DNA of 64,000 bases from Lojkania enalia (lineage: Eukaryota; Ascomycota; Dothideomycetes; Pleosporales): assembly GCA_010094045.1 (NCBI GenBank), contig ML986614.1, positions 311,637 through 375,636 on the forward strand, in the 5' to 3' direction. Below, one piece after another: positions 12,377 to 24,059 of this stretch; within the stretch, counting starts at the first letter, position 1, and each line of letters starts with the position of its first letter. The translations under genes and the position numbers were made by a program. The notes under the pieces are model-generated. The model was not told where the DNA came from, ran no database searches, and was given only the letters and a program-made list of their open reading frames with translations.

Positions 12377-13196
12377 ATTTGTGAAGGCGAATAGTTCCCT
12401 GATGTTCAAACTCGACGGATCAGCATGATCGATGGTTCTTTCAACGGCGAATGGCGTACAGTTAACGGCTTCTTTTCGGCGGACGGCTCACGACTAATTG
12501 CACCCAAAAGTTATGTTCTGTCTGCAATCTTCCCTTTCAAGCCTATCGTGTTTCAGTATCTTGGTTTTGGGCTACCATGTCGACAATTCTTACAACGGGG
12601 CAACAAAGAACGATCTGGCTAATGGCTAGCTCCGCTTCTGCAACAGCCTGCCCCTTAACTGGGCACGGGCAATTCCACTGTCCTTCTCTGTTTTGTGTAC
12701 TATAGACGGTCAGGTCTGCAATGACCATTCTATGGCTTCTTGAGTTCGGTGGAGAATTGGCGATATGATACCTACAGTGGCCGATCATAGGCCTAGTTAT
12801 GCGTTCATGGACGATATTTGGGTTTTGGCGTGGCAGGAGAATAATGGTGATACAGTGTGCTATGGTGGACTCGAGTCCCGTGGATAGTCTTTTCGTGTGA
12901 GGGTTATGATAGTGTATGTTGGTAGCATTAGCACAATCATATGCTTAGTAATCTTCAGTTTGCATTTGTTGTCTCTGCCCTGTTCCTAGTCTTAAAAGCG
13001 CTAGTTACGACTGTACACGAGCTGTGGCGCTGCATAACCAGCCACAACGCGTAGCTGGTCATGATGACGTCAATGTGCATCCATGTTCACCCAGTCCAAG
13101 GTTGCGCGTGCTGGTACTGTACCACGCGCAAAGAATACTTGAGGTTCCCGCTTCCTATCCTTGTTGTTCTTCACTACAATTCCAACGCCCTCGTAT
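12377..13196. other. Intergenic region pab1 to mcu
   Basis: Probably the pab1 3'UTR (left part) and the promoter of the calcium uniporter gene. Small open frames on both strands show no recognisable features. Confidence 0.5.
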
Positions 13197-14908
13197 ATGA
13201 TGAAACCACGGATACCTACCGTCACTCCTCTCTCGCAATTGACATCATGTCAGCGAGCAATTAGAAGTTCTATCCTCTCCAAACCGACCCCTACACCTAG
13301 GCTTACAATTCCAATTGAAATACTCCCTTTACAGTATAGAGGCTTTGCAAACACACGCTCCGTTCAGATCATCAACGCCAAACAGGACGATAAAGGTAGT
13401 TACGAAAATTCAAACGTTAGACCGGCCGTGGAGCTTAATCACAATGTCACAAGAGAAGAGCTCAGTGACTATGAGAAGAAGCTGCAAGAGGAAAGGGGTA
13501 AACCGATCCGAACGCCATGGCACAGAGAAGGCAGCGATGTGCCGCCGGTGGCACGCCGAAGGAGCGCTGGGGCTATGACAAAGGGTAAGCACCACCTCAT
13601 CCTTGCCCGGAGAGGGCCGTTTTCAAGCTCCTGCACAGGCAGCCTGCTTACCAATCTAATAGGAAAGCTTCTTACCACCCCTTCCCGCATGCTGAAGCTC
13701 ATCCTACCCCTGACAACCAAAGATACTAATACAGATCGTAAAGATGTGGAACCCCTAGCACTCCTCGTCCACCCGCAGCAGCCTCTCTCGTATCTCGAAC
13801 GCTTGATTCAGGCAGAGCTCCCCACCATCTCCAAGGATGGCCGTGAACGCATCCCGAATGTATACTTCCGGGCAGAAGATTCAATGCAAGATGAGTTTGA
13901 GCCATCCGAGCCCGAGAAAACACCAGTGACTGCAGGTTCTGAAGCCTTACAAGACCAGAGGGGTGAGGAAGATTTTGAAAAAGTTGATGATATTCGGGTC
14001 GATGGTAAGGTTCAAAGGACTGGGAAGCTGTTAGGACCACAGAACAGGAAAACGCCGGATGAAGCTGCGGCCCTTAGAGGTGGCCATGGTAAAGGAGGGG
14101 TGGAATCATACAGTGGGCTAGGCCATGAAGCACCTGCCGACAAAGATGGTGAGCGCAAGTTTGTTCGCTGGTCCAACTCTACCGAGATTGGTGATTTTAT
14201 TCGTGATGCAGCGCGTGGGCAGGAATTCGCAGTAGAAATTGAAGGGGCACCGCATGATATAAGGGTCGGAGTACCAAGTTTCAATGACCGGACATATTAT
14301 CTGCGAATGCGGTTGCGCAAAACGGCCAACAGGATTAGTTCCATGGCAGCTATCAAGGCTGAATGCGATCAACTAGCGCATAAGGGAGCGCAAAGAGTTG
14401 CTATGGGTGGATTTGGCGTGTTGGTAGGATGGTGGTACCTTGTCTATCGATTGACGTTTGAGACGGATCTAGGATGGGATGTCATGGAACCGGTTACCGT
14501 CAGTCCTCCTGCTAACCTCGAGTGTAAAATTGTTCCGCTAATGCATCTATCTAGTATTTAGTCGGTCTTTCAACTCTGATTGGTGGCTATGTCTGGTTCT
14601 TGTATCATAACCGCGAAGTCAGTTATCGCTCTGCTCTGAACTTTACTATATCGCGCCGCCAGAGCAAATTGTATAAGGACCGCGGATTCGACCTCAGGAG
14701 ATGGGAACGACTAATTGAGGAAGGTAATGCGCTGAGGAAGGAAATCCAAGCTGTTGCTCATGAATATGATGTTGAATGGGACGAGCTGCAAGATGAGAAA
14801 GACGAAAAGGTTGCGGAGGCGTTGAAGGAGAGAGGGAAGAAAGAGAAGAAAGACAGCAAGAAAGAAAGTGGTGGAGACGGTGAACCCGAAGAAACTAATC
14901 CAAAATAA
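13197..14908 (+). CDS. mcu: Mitochondrial calcium uniporter (MCU family)
   Basis: Pore-forming subunit for Ca2+ entry across the inner mitochondrial membrane. Three exons, 13197-13584, 13663-14498 and 14555-14908, sum to 525 residues. The first intron (78 bp) is a multiple of three and open, so it can be mistaken for coding sequence; its GTAAGC donor and AATAG acceptor argue for removal. The N-terminus is basic and Ser/Thr-rich, as in a mitochondrial presequence. A first transmembrane helix at about 374-394 (MGGFGVLVGWWYLVYR) leads into the selectivity-filter motif WDVMEP (401-406). A second helix (YLVGLSTLIGGYVWFLY) begins exactly at the second splice junction. A charged, coiled-coil C-terminus ends in Lys/Glu-rich sequence. 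The WDxxEP motif between two helices is diagnostic. The start is the first ATG of MMKPRI; the frame is open further upstream only through a TTG. Confidence 0.93.
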
Positions 14909-15315
14909 ACCTTTTACCCTAGGAGACTGGCCCGGAATTAATCGCATTCATAACCACGAAGAGCCCTCGTGCACAGCATTAGCGAGGAGTTATGCATATA
15001 TACACGTTGGCATGAAAGGCTCAAAGCGTTAGCTCAATACTCATATCGTTAAGGGAGCATATCAATCTGTTCCTGCTAAAGTGTCGTTACCTTGTGTTGT
15101 GTATAGGGAGGAAAATACCCTCCTATTGATTAGGATGAGATAGGTATTCGGCAAATCCAACTAGGTTTTCTCTCTACCACTTACGTCCTTTAATTCATCT
15201 ACCCTAAATAAATACTTGGAAGGAGAAACCAGCAAAGCATCGACGAAATTCCAAAGGATCTCAATGATCATCAACTCCGCCGACTCCGTTTCCTTATGAC
15301 GAATCGCTAACTCCA
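14909..15315. other. Convergent intergenic region mcu / pectate lyase
   Basis: Contains the 3' ends of two convergent genes. It is AT-rich and no gene or terminator motif can be singled out. Confidence 0.5.
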
Positions 15316-16194
15316 TCAACAACCGCTCGTCTTTATTGCACCGCTGGTTGCACAAGTCTTTCCATCGGGCGCTGAAGCAGTCTTGCTAGGTTCGCCACTT
15401 GTAACTCCCTTATAAAGCCAACAAATACTGCTATCCACGAGACAAGAGTCTTTGATGACCGTCGTATCTACCCACCTCGTCAGCCTGACTGCTCTCCCTA
15501 GTCCCCGAGCACAGATGTTCAACTCACCGCCCAAATTCCCATTAATACCCGCCAGGACGTCCGCCCCGTTAACTTTGACGTTGGTAAAGGTACTCCGTCT
15601 CGCATACTGGGCCCCACAGTTGCCACAGCTTCTGTACACCTTGCCGACATTCGTAGCGAAGAAGTTCTTGACGGCGACAGTTCCGCCGCCGTTGTGTTGC
15701 AGCACTTTATCGTCAGCGTTGCGGGCGCCCCCGCCGTTGACGTACGAGGTGCCGGATGTCTGCTTAAAGGTGGCGGCGTCCTCGCAAACATCGGTCCACC
15801 AGACGTTGTTGAGGGTACAAGTGCCGAGGCAATGAACGCCCTCGCCATTGTTAGGACCAATAATCACGTTAGAGAGGGTTGCGCCATCTTGGAGAAGGAA
15901 GACGGCGTCCGAGTCTCCGCCCTCCGCCTGGTCGTTGCAGGTTGAGGCTTTCCCGCTTGTTAGTAGAAAGGGTGGGGGGGTGGTTTGGAGGGGAGAACGT
16001 GTATTTGGGAACTCACGGGTACGGTCCCATTGCTTCATTTCTCCATCGAAGGACTGGCCGGCTGGGATTGTCCGGACGGCAGACAGAGCAGTGGTTTGGG
16101 AGGCCTTGGGGAAGACAGTTTGCAGATTGGTGTTTGTAGCTGCGGAAGCGGCCAGGCCAGCTAGAGAAGCCGCGACGACAACTTTGAAGTACAT
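15316..16194 (-). CDS. Secreted pectate lyase, polysaccharide lyase family 3
   Basis: Cleaves de-esterified pectin by beta-elimination outside the cell. The exons (minus) are 16194-16017, 15947-15528 and 15467-15316, with introns of 69 and 60 bp; both introns are multiples of three and open, so they look coding if not removed. The 249-residue product starts with a signal peptide, MYFKVVVAASLAGLAASA. After the first join (QWDRTPSTCNDQ) come the PL3 hallmarks: EGGDSDAVFLL, NVIIGPNNGEGVHCLGTC, NVWWTDVCEDAATFK, VLQHNGGGTV and VYRSCGNCG. The second join reads NLGDTTVIKDSC. The many cysteines fit an extracellular, disulphide-bonded protein. It is usually induced by pectin and glucose-repressed; a possible CreA core and a TATA element lie upstream. 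Family assignment is firm. Confidence 0.93.
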   Translation of the reverse strand: MYFKVVVAASLAGLAASAATNTNLQTVFPKASQTTALSAVRTIPAGQSFDGEMKQWDRTREFPNTRSPLQTTPPPFLLTSGKASTCNDQAEGGDSDAVFLLQDGATLSNVIIGPNNGEGVHCLGTCTLNNVWWTDVCEDAATFKQTSGTSYVNGGGARNADDKVLQHNGGGTVAVKNFFATNVGKVYRSCGNCGAQYARRSTFTNVKVNGADVLAGINGNLGGELNICARGLGRAVRLTRWVDTTVIKDSCLVDSSICWLYKGVTSGEPSKTASAPDGKTCATSGAIKTSGC

Positions 16195-16306
16195 GGCTCT
16201 TTTCTACTTCTTTTCGATAAGCTGAAAGGCAGGTCAAGAGAGAGACAATTGGTTGATTAGAAAGATCCTTTGAATGATTCAACGACGACTGATGATACTA
16301 TCTGTA

Positions 16307-16313
16307 TTTTATA
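16307..16313 (-). promoter_or_regulatory. TATA box of the pectate lyase gene
   Basis: TATAAAA on the minus strand, about 115 bp upstream of the start codon, a plausible position for a TATA element of an inducible secreted enzyme. Confidence 0.4.
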
Positions 16314-16471
16314 CACTCCGCCAAGCTCTTCTCCCTCTTTCCAGACCTGCTTCTTCTCCTTGCATTACACCTTGTTCCCATATACTTTACTATACATGTC
16401 GCGCAGCCTTATACACAATTGACGCCCACTTCCTCCGACTCCATATATGCCAAGCACGACGGAAAAATAAA

Positions 16472-16477
16472 CCCCGC
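16472..16477 (-). promoter_or_regulatory. Candidate CreA/Mig1-type site
   Basis: The minus strand reads GCGGGG, matching the SYGGRG core bound by the carbon-catabolite repressor CreA, about 280 bp upstream of the pectate lyase start. A single hexamer occurs often by chance, so this is weak. Confidence 0.2.
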
Positions 16478-17831
16478 CACAGTATCCCGAATGTAGTAAG
16501 GCATCGCCGCTCTCGAAAAGAAAGCCATACAGCGCCATTGAGGGACAGCAGGAGATCGTCAACCGCGTGGGTGGGGTACGCACAATACCACCAGCTCCTC
16601 ATATCCGTCGACGAGAAGCTGCCAGACGGACTCGGATCTAGAGGGTCAGCCGTTCAGCGAATCGAGCGTATTGATTGGAAGGAAATAAGAATCGCCTAGC
16701 TCCCGAGACCCGCCCAACCGCGTGCAATCACCCAGAACTCCTCTTTGCAAACCTTAAATCCCCTCCTTAGTGTCAAGGAAATGGAGAAATGGAGGAAATA
16801 GGACCAGAAATCGGCTCTAGCGCGTGGAGGTATTGGGTCATCGGCATCCCGGGGAAAGCCAAATGAAAGCGTGCTGTTAATTTATGCACTGTGCATATGT
16901 GTTTCAAACATGCCGGCTTCTGACGGAGAATTTGTCGATTCGGGGCATGGCAAACCAGGTCTTGCTTTGAAGCAACCGATGTTGGACGACAGGTTCACCT
17001 AGCGGGCACTACCTTATTGCTGGAAAATCTAGGGCTGTGCAGGGATGTATGGGGATGCCGGATCTCGTGATGGCATCTAACAGTTTTTGGGGGGCAGGTG
17101 ATGGGGACCTTGTATTTCTTGAATCAAAAAGTATGAGATCGCTATGGTCTGCCATTGAGGAAGATTCGGGCATTCTCCTCAACTTCAAACAAAATCTCAA
17201 TCTGATTCTCCCAACATCACTCTCCCCTAGAACATGGTCTCATATGGGCAGAAGCGTCACTTCTACATCACGTGAACTCGCGTTTATGGGGGTGTCCTGA
17301 TTCGGAAAGTCTAAACGGATCGCGTCGAGAACTCGTGATTCACCGCCACTCTCCAGCACATCCATCACGGGCTCCAAGCAAGGTAACTCTTCAGCATTAA
17401 ATCCATGCCCGCTGCGAGCAGTAGATGTATTCCATCTCGAATTGTGGCAGACGTGGCGCTAAACAACGTCGTACTCACTACCAATAGGGTGTCCTTTCAA
17501 AGGCATTGCTCGGCAAGCAATAAAAATCTGAATATAACCATCAACATGCCCAATCCATCCCAAACCATGTTGTGCGACTTGTCAACGGAGCGCCCTCTTA
17601 TCATAACCCGAAATTTTGAGAAGTCCATGCAGAAGAGCCGAGAGCAAAATATAACTCCGTAAAACAACCTAAAAGTAGCAAAGTGATGCAGCAGGAAGGG
17701 AAACAGGCCAAAATGCTAGATATACAAAACAGGTAGGAAAATTAAAGGGTATAGGGAAACAGCTGCCGCGAAAGGAGCGACTCCCGAAGGTGAAACAGAA
17801 ACCGAAGTCGCATAGTTCGGGTAGAAGGCGT

Positions 17832-19181
17832 TTACATAATGATTGAGGGAGCTGTTCATCGTCAATAGAGAACATATGAGGATGAGCCGGGTGGGCTTAC
17901 TGTCGACGTTTTGCTTGATAGACTTGTGGGGTAAAACAGAGCCGCCGTTAACGTAAACCTCGTCGCCAATGGACACATCGTCACCCAAGACAGTGACATT
18001 CTCCAAGCGCGCCCACCTCCCAACGGTGCTGTTCCAGCCAACAATGGTGGACTTGATCCATGCGTGGTCCTTGACTTTGCTGTTCCTAAGCAGCACACAT
18101 CGCTGGAGCCTCACACCATCACCAATGACCACTCCGGGGCCGATAGTGACGTTGGGACCAATCCGACAGCCCTTGCCGATCTTTGCCGTTGGGTCAATCA
18201 TGACGTTACCTTGGTGTACATATGACTCAGACGCAGGTGTGAGGAGCTTCGAGCCCTTGCGTGTTAATGACGAGAGGTAGAGGCATGTGCCAGAAAGGAA
18301 ATCCTTTGGCTGTCCAACGTCCATCCAGAACCCTTCCAAGTCCATGGAGTGCAATTGGCCGTCCTTGACAAGGGCAGGGAAGGTTTCTTGCTCAATTGAA
18401 GTCGGTCGGAGTTCGATACGGTCCAAGACGCTAGGGTTCAGGATGTAGATACCGGCATTGATTCGGTTTCCCACGAATTCGACTGGCTTCTCAACGAAGC
18501 GATCGATCCTGGAGGGGTGGTTGGGCTTGTGCACGACGACACCGTACTTGGACGGCTCCTCGACCTTGGTGACGGTAATTGTGCCCTCGTCACCGTGGGC
18601 CTTGTGGAACTCGGCGAGCTTCTTGAAGGGGTACTCGCATGTGACATCAGCGTTTAGGACGAAGAAGGGAGAATCATCCTTGCCGAGGACCTTCTCAGCG
18701 AGCTTCAGGGGACCAGCAGTGCCGAGGGGCTCGGTCTCGATGGAGAACTCAATGTTCACGTTATACTTTTTCTCATACTATGTGATGCGGTCAATAATGA
18801 CGGCGTCCCCATTGCCAATTGCGTATGGTGTGCTACTAACGTTCTTGAGGGCTTCGGCCATGACCTCGGGCCTGTAGTTGACAGCCAGGACGATGTCAGT
18901 GACGCCGGCGGCGGCCAAGGCCTCGATCTGGTGCTCGATCATTGGCTTGTTCGCAAACTCGACGAGCGGCTTTGGATATGTGAGGGTCTAGCGGGTGCGT
19001 CAGTCGCTGCAATCCTCCAGTGTGCCGCGTCGAGGGCCCCTCTCCAGGGCCCGGCGAGGCGGTGAGGGCAAGGAGCAACATACAAGAGGGCGCAGGCGGG
19101 TTCCAAACCCTCCGACGAGAATGATGGCTATCATATCTTAGCACGGTGCATGGCAATGCCTGTCTCGTACCGACCTTTCAT
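17832..19181 (-). CDS. mpg1: Mannose-1-phosphate guanylyltransferase (GDP-mannose pyrophosphorylase)
   Basis: Makes GDP-mannose from mannose 1-phosphate and GTP in the cytosol, the donor for N- and O-mannosylation, GPI anchors and wall mannans; essential in fungi. The gene has five exons on the minus strand: 19181-19175 (only 7 nt), 19127-19084, 18987-18841, 18777-17901 and 17851-17832 (20 nt). Joined they give 364 residues, the standard length. The nucleotide-binding signature [10 protein letters not shown] is at residues 8-17, followed by [14 protein letters not shown]. The C-terminal half carries hexapeptide repeats of a left-handed beta helix ([20 protein letters not shown]). The last exon supplies the conserved tail ending PSIIM. 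The first donor (GTCGGT) is not ideal, but it is the only one that yields the family N-terminus MKAIILVGG. Confidence 0.94.
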
Positions 19182-22100
19182 GGCTGCGGTGCTGGGATGG
19201 GGTGATGTGGTTCTATTGCAGAAGTTCTGGCTCAGATAGACAGACAAAGTACGGGACAGCGAATGGGGCCCGACAGGCTTTATACAAACGAATGGACGAG
19301 CAGAGGGGAGGATCCGGGGAAGGGATCACGAGGAAGCTGTGGATGCGGAGTGCAGAAGATGGGCGTTGGTCAAGGAGCGCAACAGTGCTGAGGACAGCTG
19401 GTTTTAAGGTGATTTTTTTGGGTCGGTCCCTCATCTGGTGGCACTACGGAGCTCCCTAGCCTCCCACACGCGGTACACCAGGGCCAAGCCACCACCAGCT
19501 CCCCTTTCCACCCTTCACCCTTCACCATCGCAGCATTGCCATCCCTTGGTCTCCCCTTGTCCCCTTGTAGCTGCTCCTGTACCGTTCGCCGGCCCCTTAC
19601 CGTGGTCAGTTCAGTCGTCGAGCCTCCTCAGCTTATCCGCTTCTAATTTGGGCCGGATAGCCTCTTGCGGGAGCAACGTCGTATAGCATGGCCGCAACAT
19701 AGCCGCGCCGTCCCCCGTTATTGGCCGCGACCCCATCACGCGCAGTAATTTCATTATTCTCATTAGTCTCATCATCCCCAAAATACATACAAGCACTCTT
19801 GGTGCCGCTGGTCACTTGCGACGCCGACTCGGTTCGCCCACGTGGGATGAAGCCAGACCCTGAGGCGAGATTGGAGGCGTCGACTGGTAGGCTGAAGGAC
19901 AGAGTTGAGCGTCGTCTAGAACAGATTCTTCCCATCACGCTTCGCTCGCGCGGAGAAAAGCCATCACTTGATCAAGCGCCCTGTGGCTGATGTTGACCGC
20001 CTCTGCCCTATCCAGGCGCCGTGCTACTCACAGCGGAGCCGCCAGCCCCAAGAGTAGTGTCCGCTCTACCTTTTGCCCTGTTGAAGAGCATGTGCTCCCC
20101 TCCTCCAGAGGCCCGCAAAGACCCGACGTTTCAAAAGCAGGTTCCTCCACCCTGCCGCCCTACCGTCTCGCTCCACTGGGTGATTGACCTCACGATGTTG
20201 ATCTTCGTGTGCCTGATCCAGCGGATCCAAATTTGGACGCGCGTCTGGCCTGCGTGGCGATTTGGCTCCTCGTAGTTCTCGCAGCACTGCTGGCACGCTT
20301 ACAGAGCTTGACGCAGTGCTCGTGAGGATTGGAAGCCTGATCCAGCGCCGTTTCAGCCGCTCTTTCGATGCCGAACGAGCTGCTTGAATCTTTATCATTC
20401 CAGTCCTCACAATTTCCGTACCATCCTTCTTGTCCTACGCGATCATCAGAGTGCTGTTCCACATTGCTCTTTATATGCCCGTTCTGGGCTGTGGACAAAT
20501 CTGTTATGTTGCTGGTGCCACAGCATATGTGGCTTATCAGCCACACGATTCGCCTCGCCTCGCCCATCTGAACATTAGTACTTTATTTACTCTACCTTTA
20601 CCATTAACTGCCTATCCCGGCAGCCAGAAAACCCGTCAAACACTGGGCGCTAACGCATTTCTGAAAAGGCTCGAGGTTCGAAGCAGCACAAGTCTCACTC
20701 GGCTTAATCTTGCCTGGTCGGGCAACCGCGGCGGCTCATCCACGACTGAAAGCGACGACTAAATGAGCATTTAGTCATATGAGGCGCTGCTCCCAGTGCA
20801 CTCGAATTAGTCACCACTCAGAGCCTTCCCTCAATCCCTTATGGAAACTCAGCATCTAATAGTCCCTTTAATACTTCTACAGCCACTTTATTCTTCCGCT
20901 TTGCAGCTGGCTATCCTTCTATCTTGACTTCTAGGTGTTTTCTCAGTTTGAATATGGGATCCATCTCCCGGAGTCTGCGCTAATAGAATCTTGACGCGAA
21001 AGGCGTATTTCTCACAGCATCTCTTTCACCCACCTTACCACTATCAACAAGGTCAAATCCCCTGGTCCAGTCCCAGCCCACCCCCGGCATATCTCCATAA
21101 ATCCACCCCAATAGCCAGGCCGTCGCGCCCGTCCTCATCCGGATCTTTCCGAATTGTATTGAAAGTACATTTTACTTGCTTCTCCTCCTTAGCTTTGTCC
21201 ATTACCGTCCGATGGGGTTTCCACCATGCGCGATCCTGGCCACTCAGCCAATTTCGACATCGCGGCGCATGCGAAATGGAATGCCGCCTAAGATTGGGTA
21301 TAGCTTTGCATAGGAACATACGCCATCCTGTCCCGATTATATAGTTTCAAGTTGTGAACGCGGCAAGGCCTGGAATAGAGTCAAATGTGCCGGCGTAAGA
21401 TTCAGTTGCGCGAGGAAGTACCGCCTTCTTATCTCGTCCATCGGACTTACGATAAAGGAGGTTATTTTTTTTTCAAGGTCAAGATGTAGACGTCCCGCTC
21501 TTCCTGTTGGCTGTTCGGTTTATGTTCTACCCCCGGCCGTTGTTCGTAACTGGACCCAGCAATGAACCAACGAGTCTTGTGACGGCTTCTCGTTTTCAGA
21601 ATCAGGCTTCCTCTCGCTAGTTTGATAGACAAAATCGGACGCTCTTTCCCAAACTTTGCATAATGGCCGTAGTCGAGAACTTTGGAGGGGATCGCTTGGA
21701 CTCGTCTATCTTCACAGAGGCTTGGTTGAGAGAACCAATATGAGAAGCATCAATCGACAAGAATGAAATGGGGCTTGCTCTAATTGTAGGTCGAATGGTG
21801 TTTCTTAGTGCTTTCCGTACCAGCATTCTTATCCTATTCATCGGTCTGCGCGACCATTCTCACCAATACTACGCTTTCATGGTCCTGATAGTTCCTCGAA
21901 AAACCAACAACGTCACTACCTAATCTCTAGTTCGCCTTAGTCTATTCTCTGTAATGGTGGACTAGGATTGCAATTTCTACACTTCGTATTGGCAAACTAG
22001 GGCTCTGATAAAATTAAATACAGGCTAATCTTATTTGCTTTGTAGGCGCTGCACTTAGGACTGGCTCTTCGACGCTTTCTTGCATCCGACTCACCATACT

Positions 22101-22560
22101 CTTTCCTAACCGCCCATTGACTGTTCTTCTCGACTTTAATCTGTCTAAGACCCCTTTAGAGGAGCTCACCTCCGGTCGATACTACTGATGACGGGGGCCT
22201 CGGAAAGAGACGTGTCAGTACTACAGATATACACTGTCTTTCGAACAATATGCAATACAATATGTAAAGAGCTTATTCAAGCGAACTTTCTTTTAAACAT
22301 TATTTTCCTGCATTCTGCCAATCTAGCTTCCTGACGCAATGAAAAAGAACTGCTAGGGGAACAGGAAAAAAACACCAACGCAATGTATTTTCTCCCAGAT
22401 CTAGAACGCTGCTCACAGATACTGAAGCTCGATAAGACTTAGAGTGTTGGAAGAAATCGTAGAAGAGCTCGACATAATCAGGACTCGCTGTGTATTTCTC
22501 TCATCTCCCATCTCCATTTCCACTTTTCCATGTCACCTTCTGTCTATCAACCACTTATGT
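19182..22560. other. Long intergenic region (3.4 kb) without a supported gene
   Basis: The first 200 bp or so are the pyrophosphorylase promoter. The rest has many short overlapping frames on both strands (for example minus 19633-19938, minus 20066-20410, minus 20190-20567, plus 20991-21344). None has a recognisable domain, and I could not join them into a convincing spliced model. The right part (about 21.3-22.5 kb) is more AT-rich. A lineage-specific gene or a non-coding RNA cannot be excluded. Confidence 0.35.
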
Positions 22561-23748
22561 CTAGACATTCTGCGTGGCAGCTCGGCAAGCCCTGAGAGAA
22601 CGGACGGTCAAGATGCCTAGTACGACGAACGTGAAGCCAAAGCCAAGGAACATCCCTGTCGCGACGACAACAATGTGGCCGTTGTCACGTCCCGCCAAGC
22701 TCAGATACCTACTTACCCCCATCGTTCCGGGATGATAGGCGTGGTGGGCGGTCACGGTGCTAATACTATTCTCCGCCTGAAAGTCCTGCATGCCCTCGTC
22801 AATATCGCCATGTACGCCAATGAGAAGGTCATTTGAATCATCTTCGGTTATTTCTTTGATTAAGGGACCGAGGTAATTGATTGGGTCACTCGAGAGCTTT
22901 TCTAGGTCATACTCGGAGAAGTTGAAATTACCGTTATTGCTGAGTTTGCTTTGGAGTATTTCACCGAAATCATGGACAAGTTCCGCCGTAACGTTCAGAC
23001 GCGGGGCTTCGGGCTGGATATCTCTCCTCGGCAGCATGAAACCAATGCCAGCACGCTCTTTTCCCTTTGCTATGTTTAAGTTGTGCATTGTAAGATTCGC
23101 CAAATGATAACATCCAAGGATGCCAGCATGGTTTTGCACAACAACGGCAATGGTATGAGCCCCCAGCATCACCGCCCTCTCGACTTCACGTTGTGTCGCT
23201 TTATGGTGATATTTGTCGATCCCATGCACTTCATCGGCGAATATGGCCTGGTGGAGTCTCCGACCAGTACGCTTCGCGATAGTCTTCTTCTGACGAGGAT
23301 CCAGACGATTAACAAGATCTACGTTGCGCATGACATCGAAAGGCACGGCAAGCTCATAGAACTGGAGGGCATACCGCAGCGTGTTCAAGATTTCAAGTCT
23401 GTCCTTTGAGTTGTACGACAACCATTTGTGCGCCCTCACTGGGAGGTTGTACTTATGGTAGCGCCGCTCATCTGGGCAGACCAAATAAATCTTATAACGG
23501 CCGCTTTCGTCCCACGGAGACCTGGTGGGGCCTACGTGGACGATTTTCCCATCCCACCTACCGGGGATATTGGGATATTCGTCTTTACGGGGAACGAGGG
23601 TGCTTGAATTACTCAGAAGAACGTCGACATCTCCGGCTCTATGGGGGAAGAGGGGGCTTGAATTGTCTGGGAGGACATCGGAATGTCCATCGAGCGAATC
23701 CTGGGTCACTATCAGCCTCTCTATCTTCACTACGTCCTTGTGATTCAT
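22561..23748 (-). CDS. Unrecognised protein with a C-terminal membrane segment
   Basis: A single open frame of 395 residues from ATG at 23748 (MNHKDVVKIERL) to a stop at 22561. I do not recognise a family. The middle is charged and looks globular (GRYKIYLVCPDERRYHKYN; LEILNTLRYALQFYELAVPF). A strongly hydrophobic stretch near residues 357-380 (HIVVVATGMFLGFGFTFVVL) is followed by a short basic tail ending RAATQNV, so the protein is probably tail-anchored with its bulk on the other side. The frame remains open a few codons upstream only through a TTG. Another open stretch in a different frame (23887-23639, beginning MDDDPRTISF) could be a further 5' exon, but no clean splice pair was found. 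It could be an orphan or fast-evolving gene. Confidence 0.5.
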   Translation of the reverse strand: MNHKDVVKIERLIVTQDSLDGHSDVLPDNSSPLFPHRAGDVDVLLSNSSTLVPRKDEYPNIPGRWDGKIVHVGPTRSPWDESGRYKIYLVCPDERRYHKYNLPVRAHKWLSYNSKDRLEILNTLRYALQFYELAVPFDVMRNVDLVNRLDPRQKKTIAKRTGRRLHQAIFADEVHGIDKYHHKATQREVERAVMLGAHTIAVVVQNHAGILGCYHLANLTMHNLNIAKGKERAGIGFMLPRRDIQPEAPRLNVTAELVHDFGEILQSKLSNNGNFNFSEYDLEKLSSDPINYLGPLIKEITEDDSNDLLIGVHGDIDEGMQDFQAENSISTVTAHHAYHPGTMGVSRYLSLAGRDNGHIVVVATGMFLGFGFTFVVLGILTVRSLRACRAATQNV

Positions 23749-24059
23749 TGGTTCCAAAGCTAGGAACAGCGTTTTCGTTATTATGAATATGCCACGTAGT
23801 GAAGACTAAGAAAACGTGATTGAAAGAGGCAGCAGCAGCATCGAAGGCACCGTCTCGAAAGCTGATAGTACGTGGATCGTCGTCCATTTCCCCATCTATG
23901 CTTTCCGTCGCACTGGATGACCTGCTTTACGGTGTTTTCTGGAACGCACAGCCTTTGCCGCCACCATGGTGGATGCACGAGCTCGACGTACTAGTGCTGG
24001 TTGAAGAAGGGGGGCCGGTTGCGACCCTAGAGATGTTTTTTTCTTCCGCTTAGAGCTGG

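Larger units (their letters stand above)
16195..17831. other. Pectate lyase promoter region and 3' flank of the GDP-mannose pyrophosphorylase gene
   Basis: The left part is the upstream region of pectate lyase. The right part is downstream of the GDP-mannose pyrophosphorylase stop at 17832. Several short open frames (for example plus 16274-16699, plus 17037-17300) have no family features. Confidence 0.45.

Noticed and set aside
13161..13196. Upstream extension of the uniporter frame
   Set aside because: It relies on a TTG start; the first ATG is at 13197 and gives a good mitochondrial presequence.
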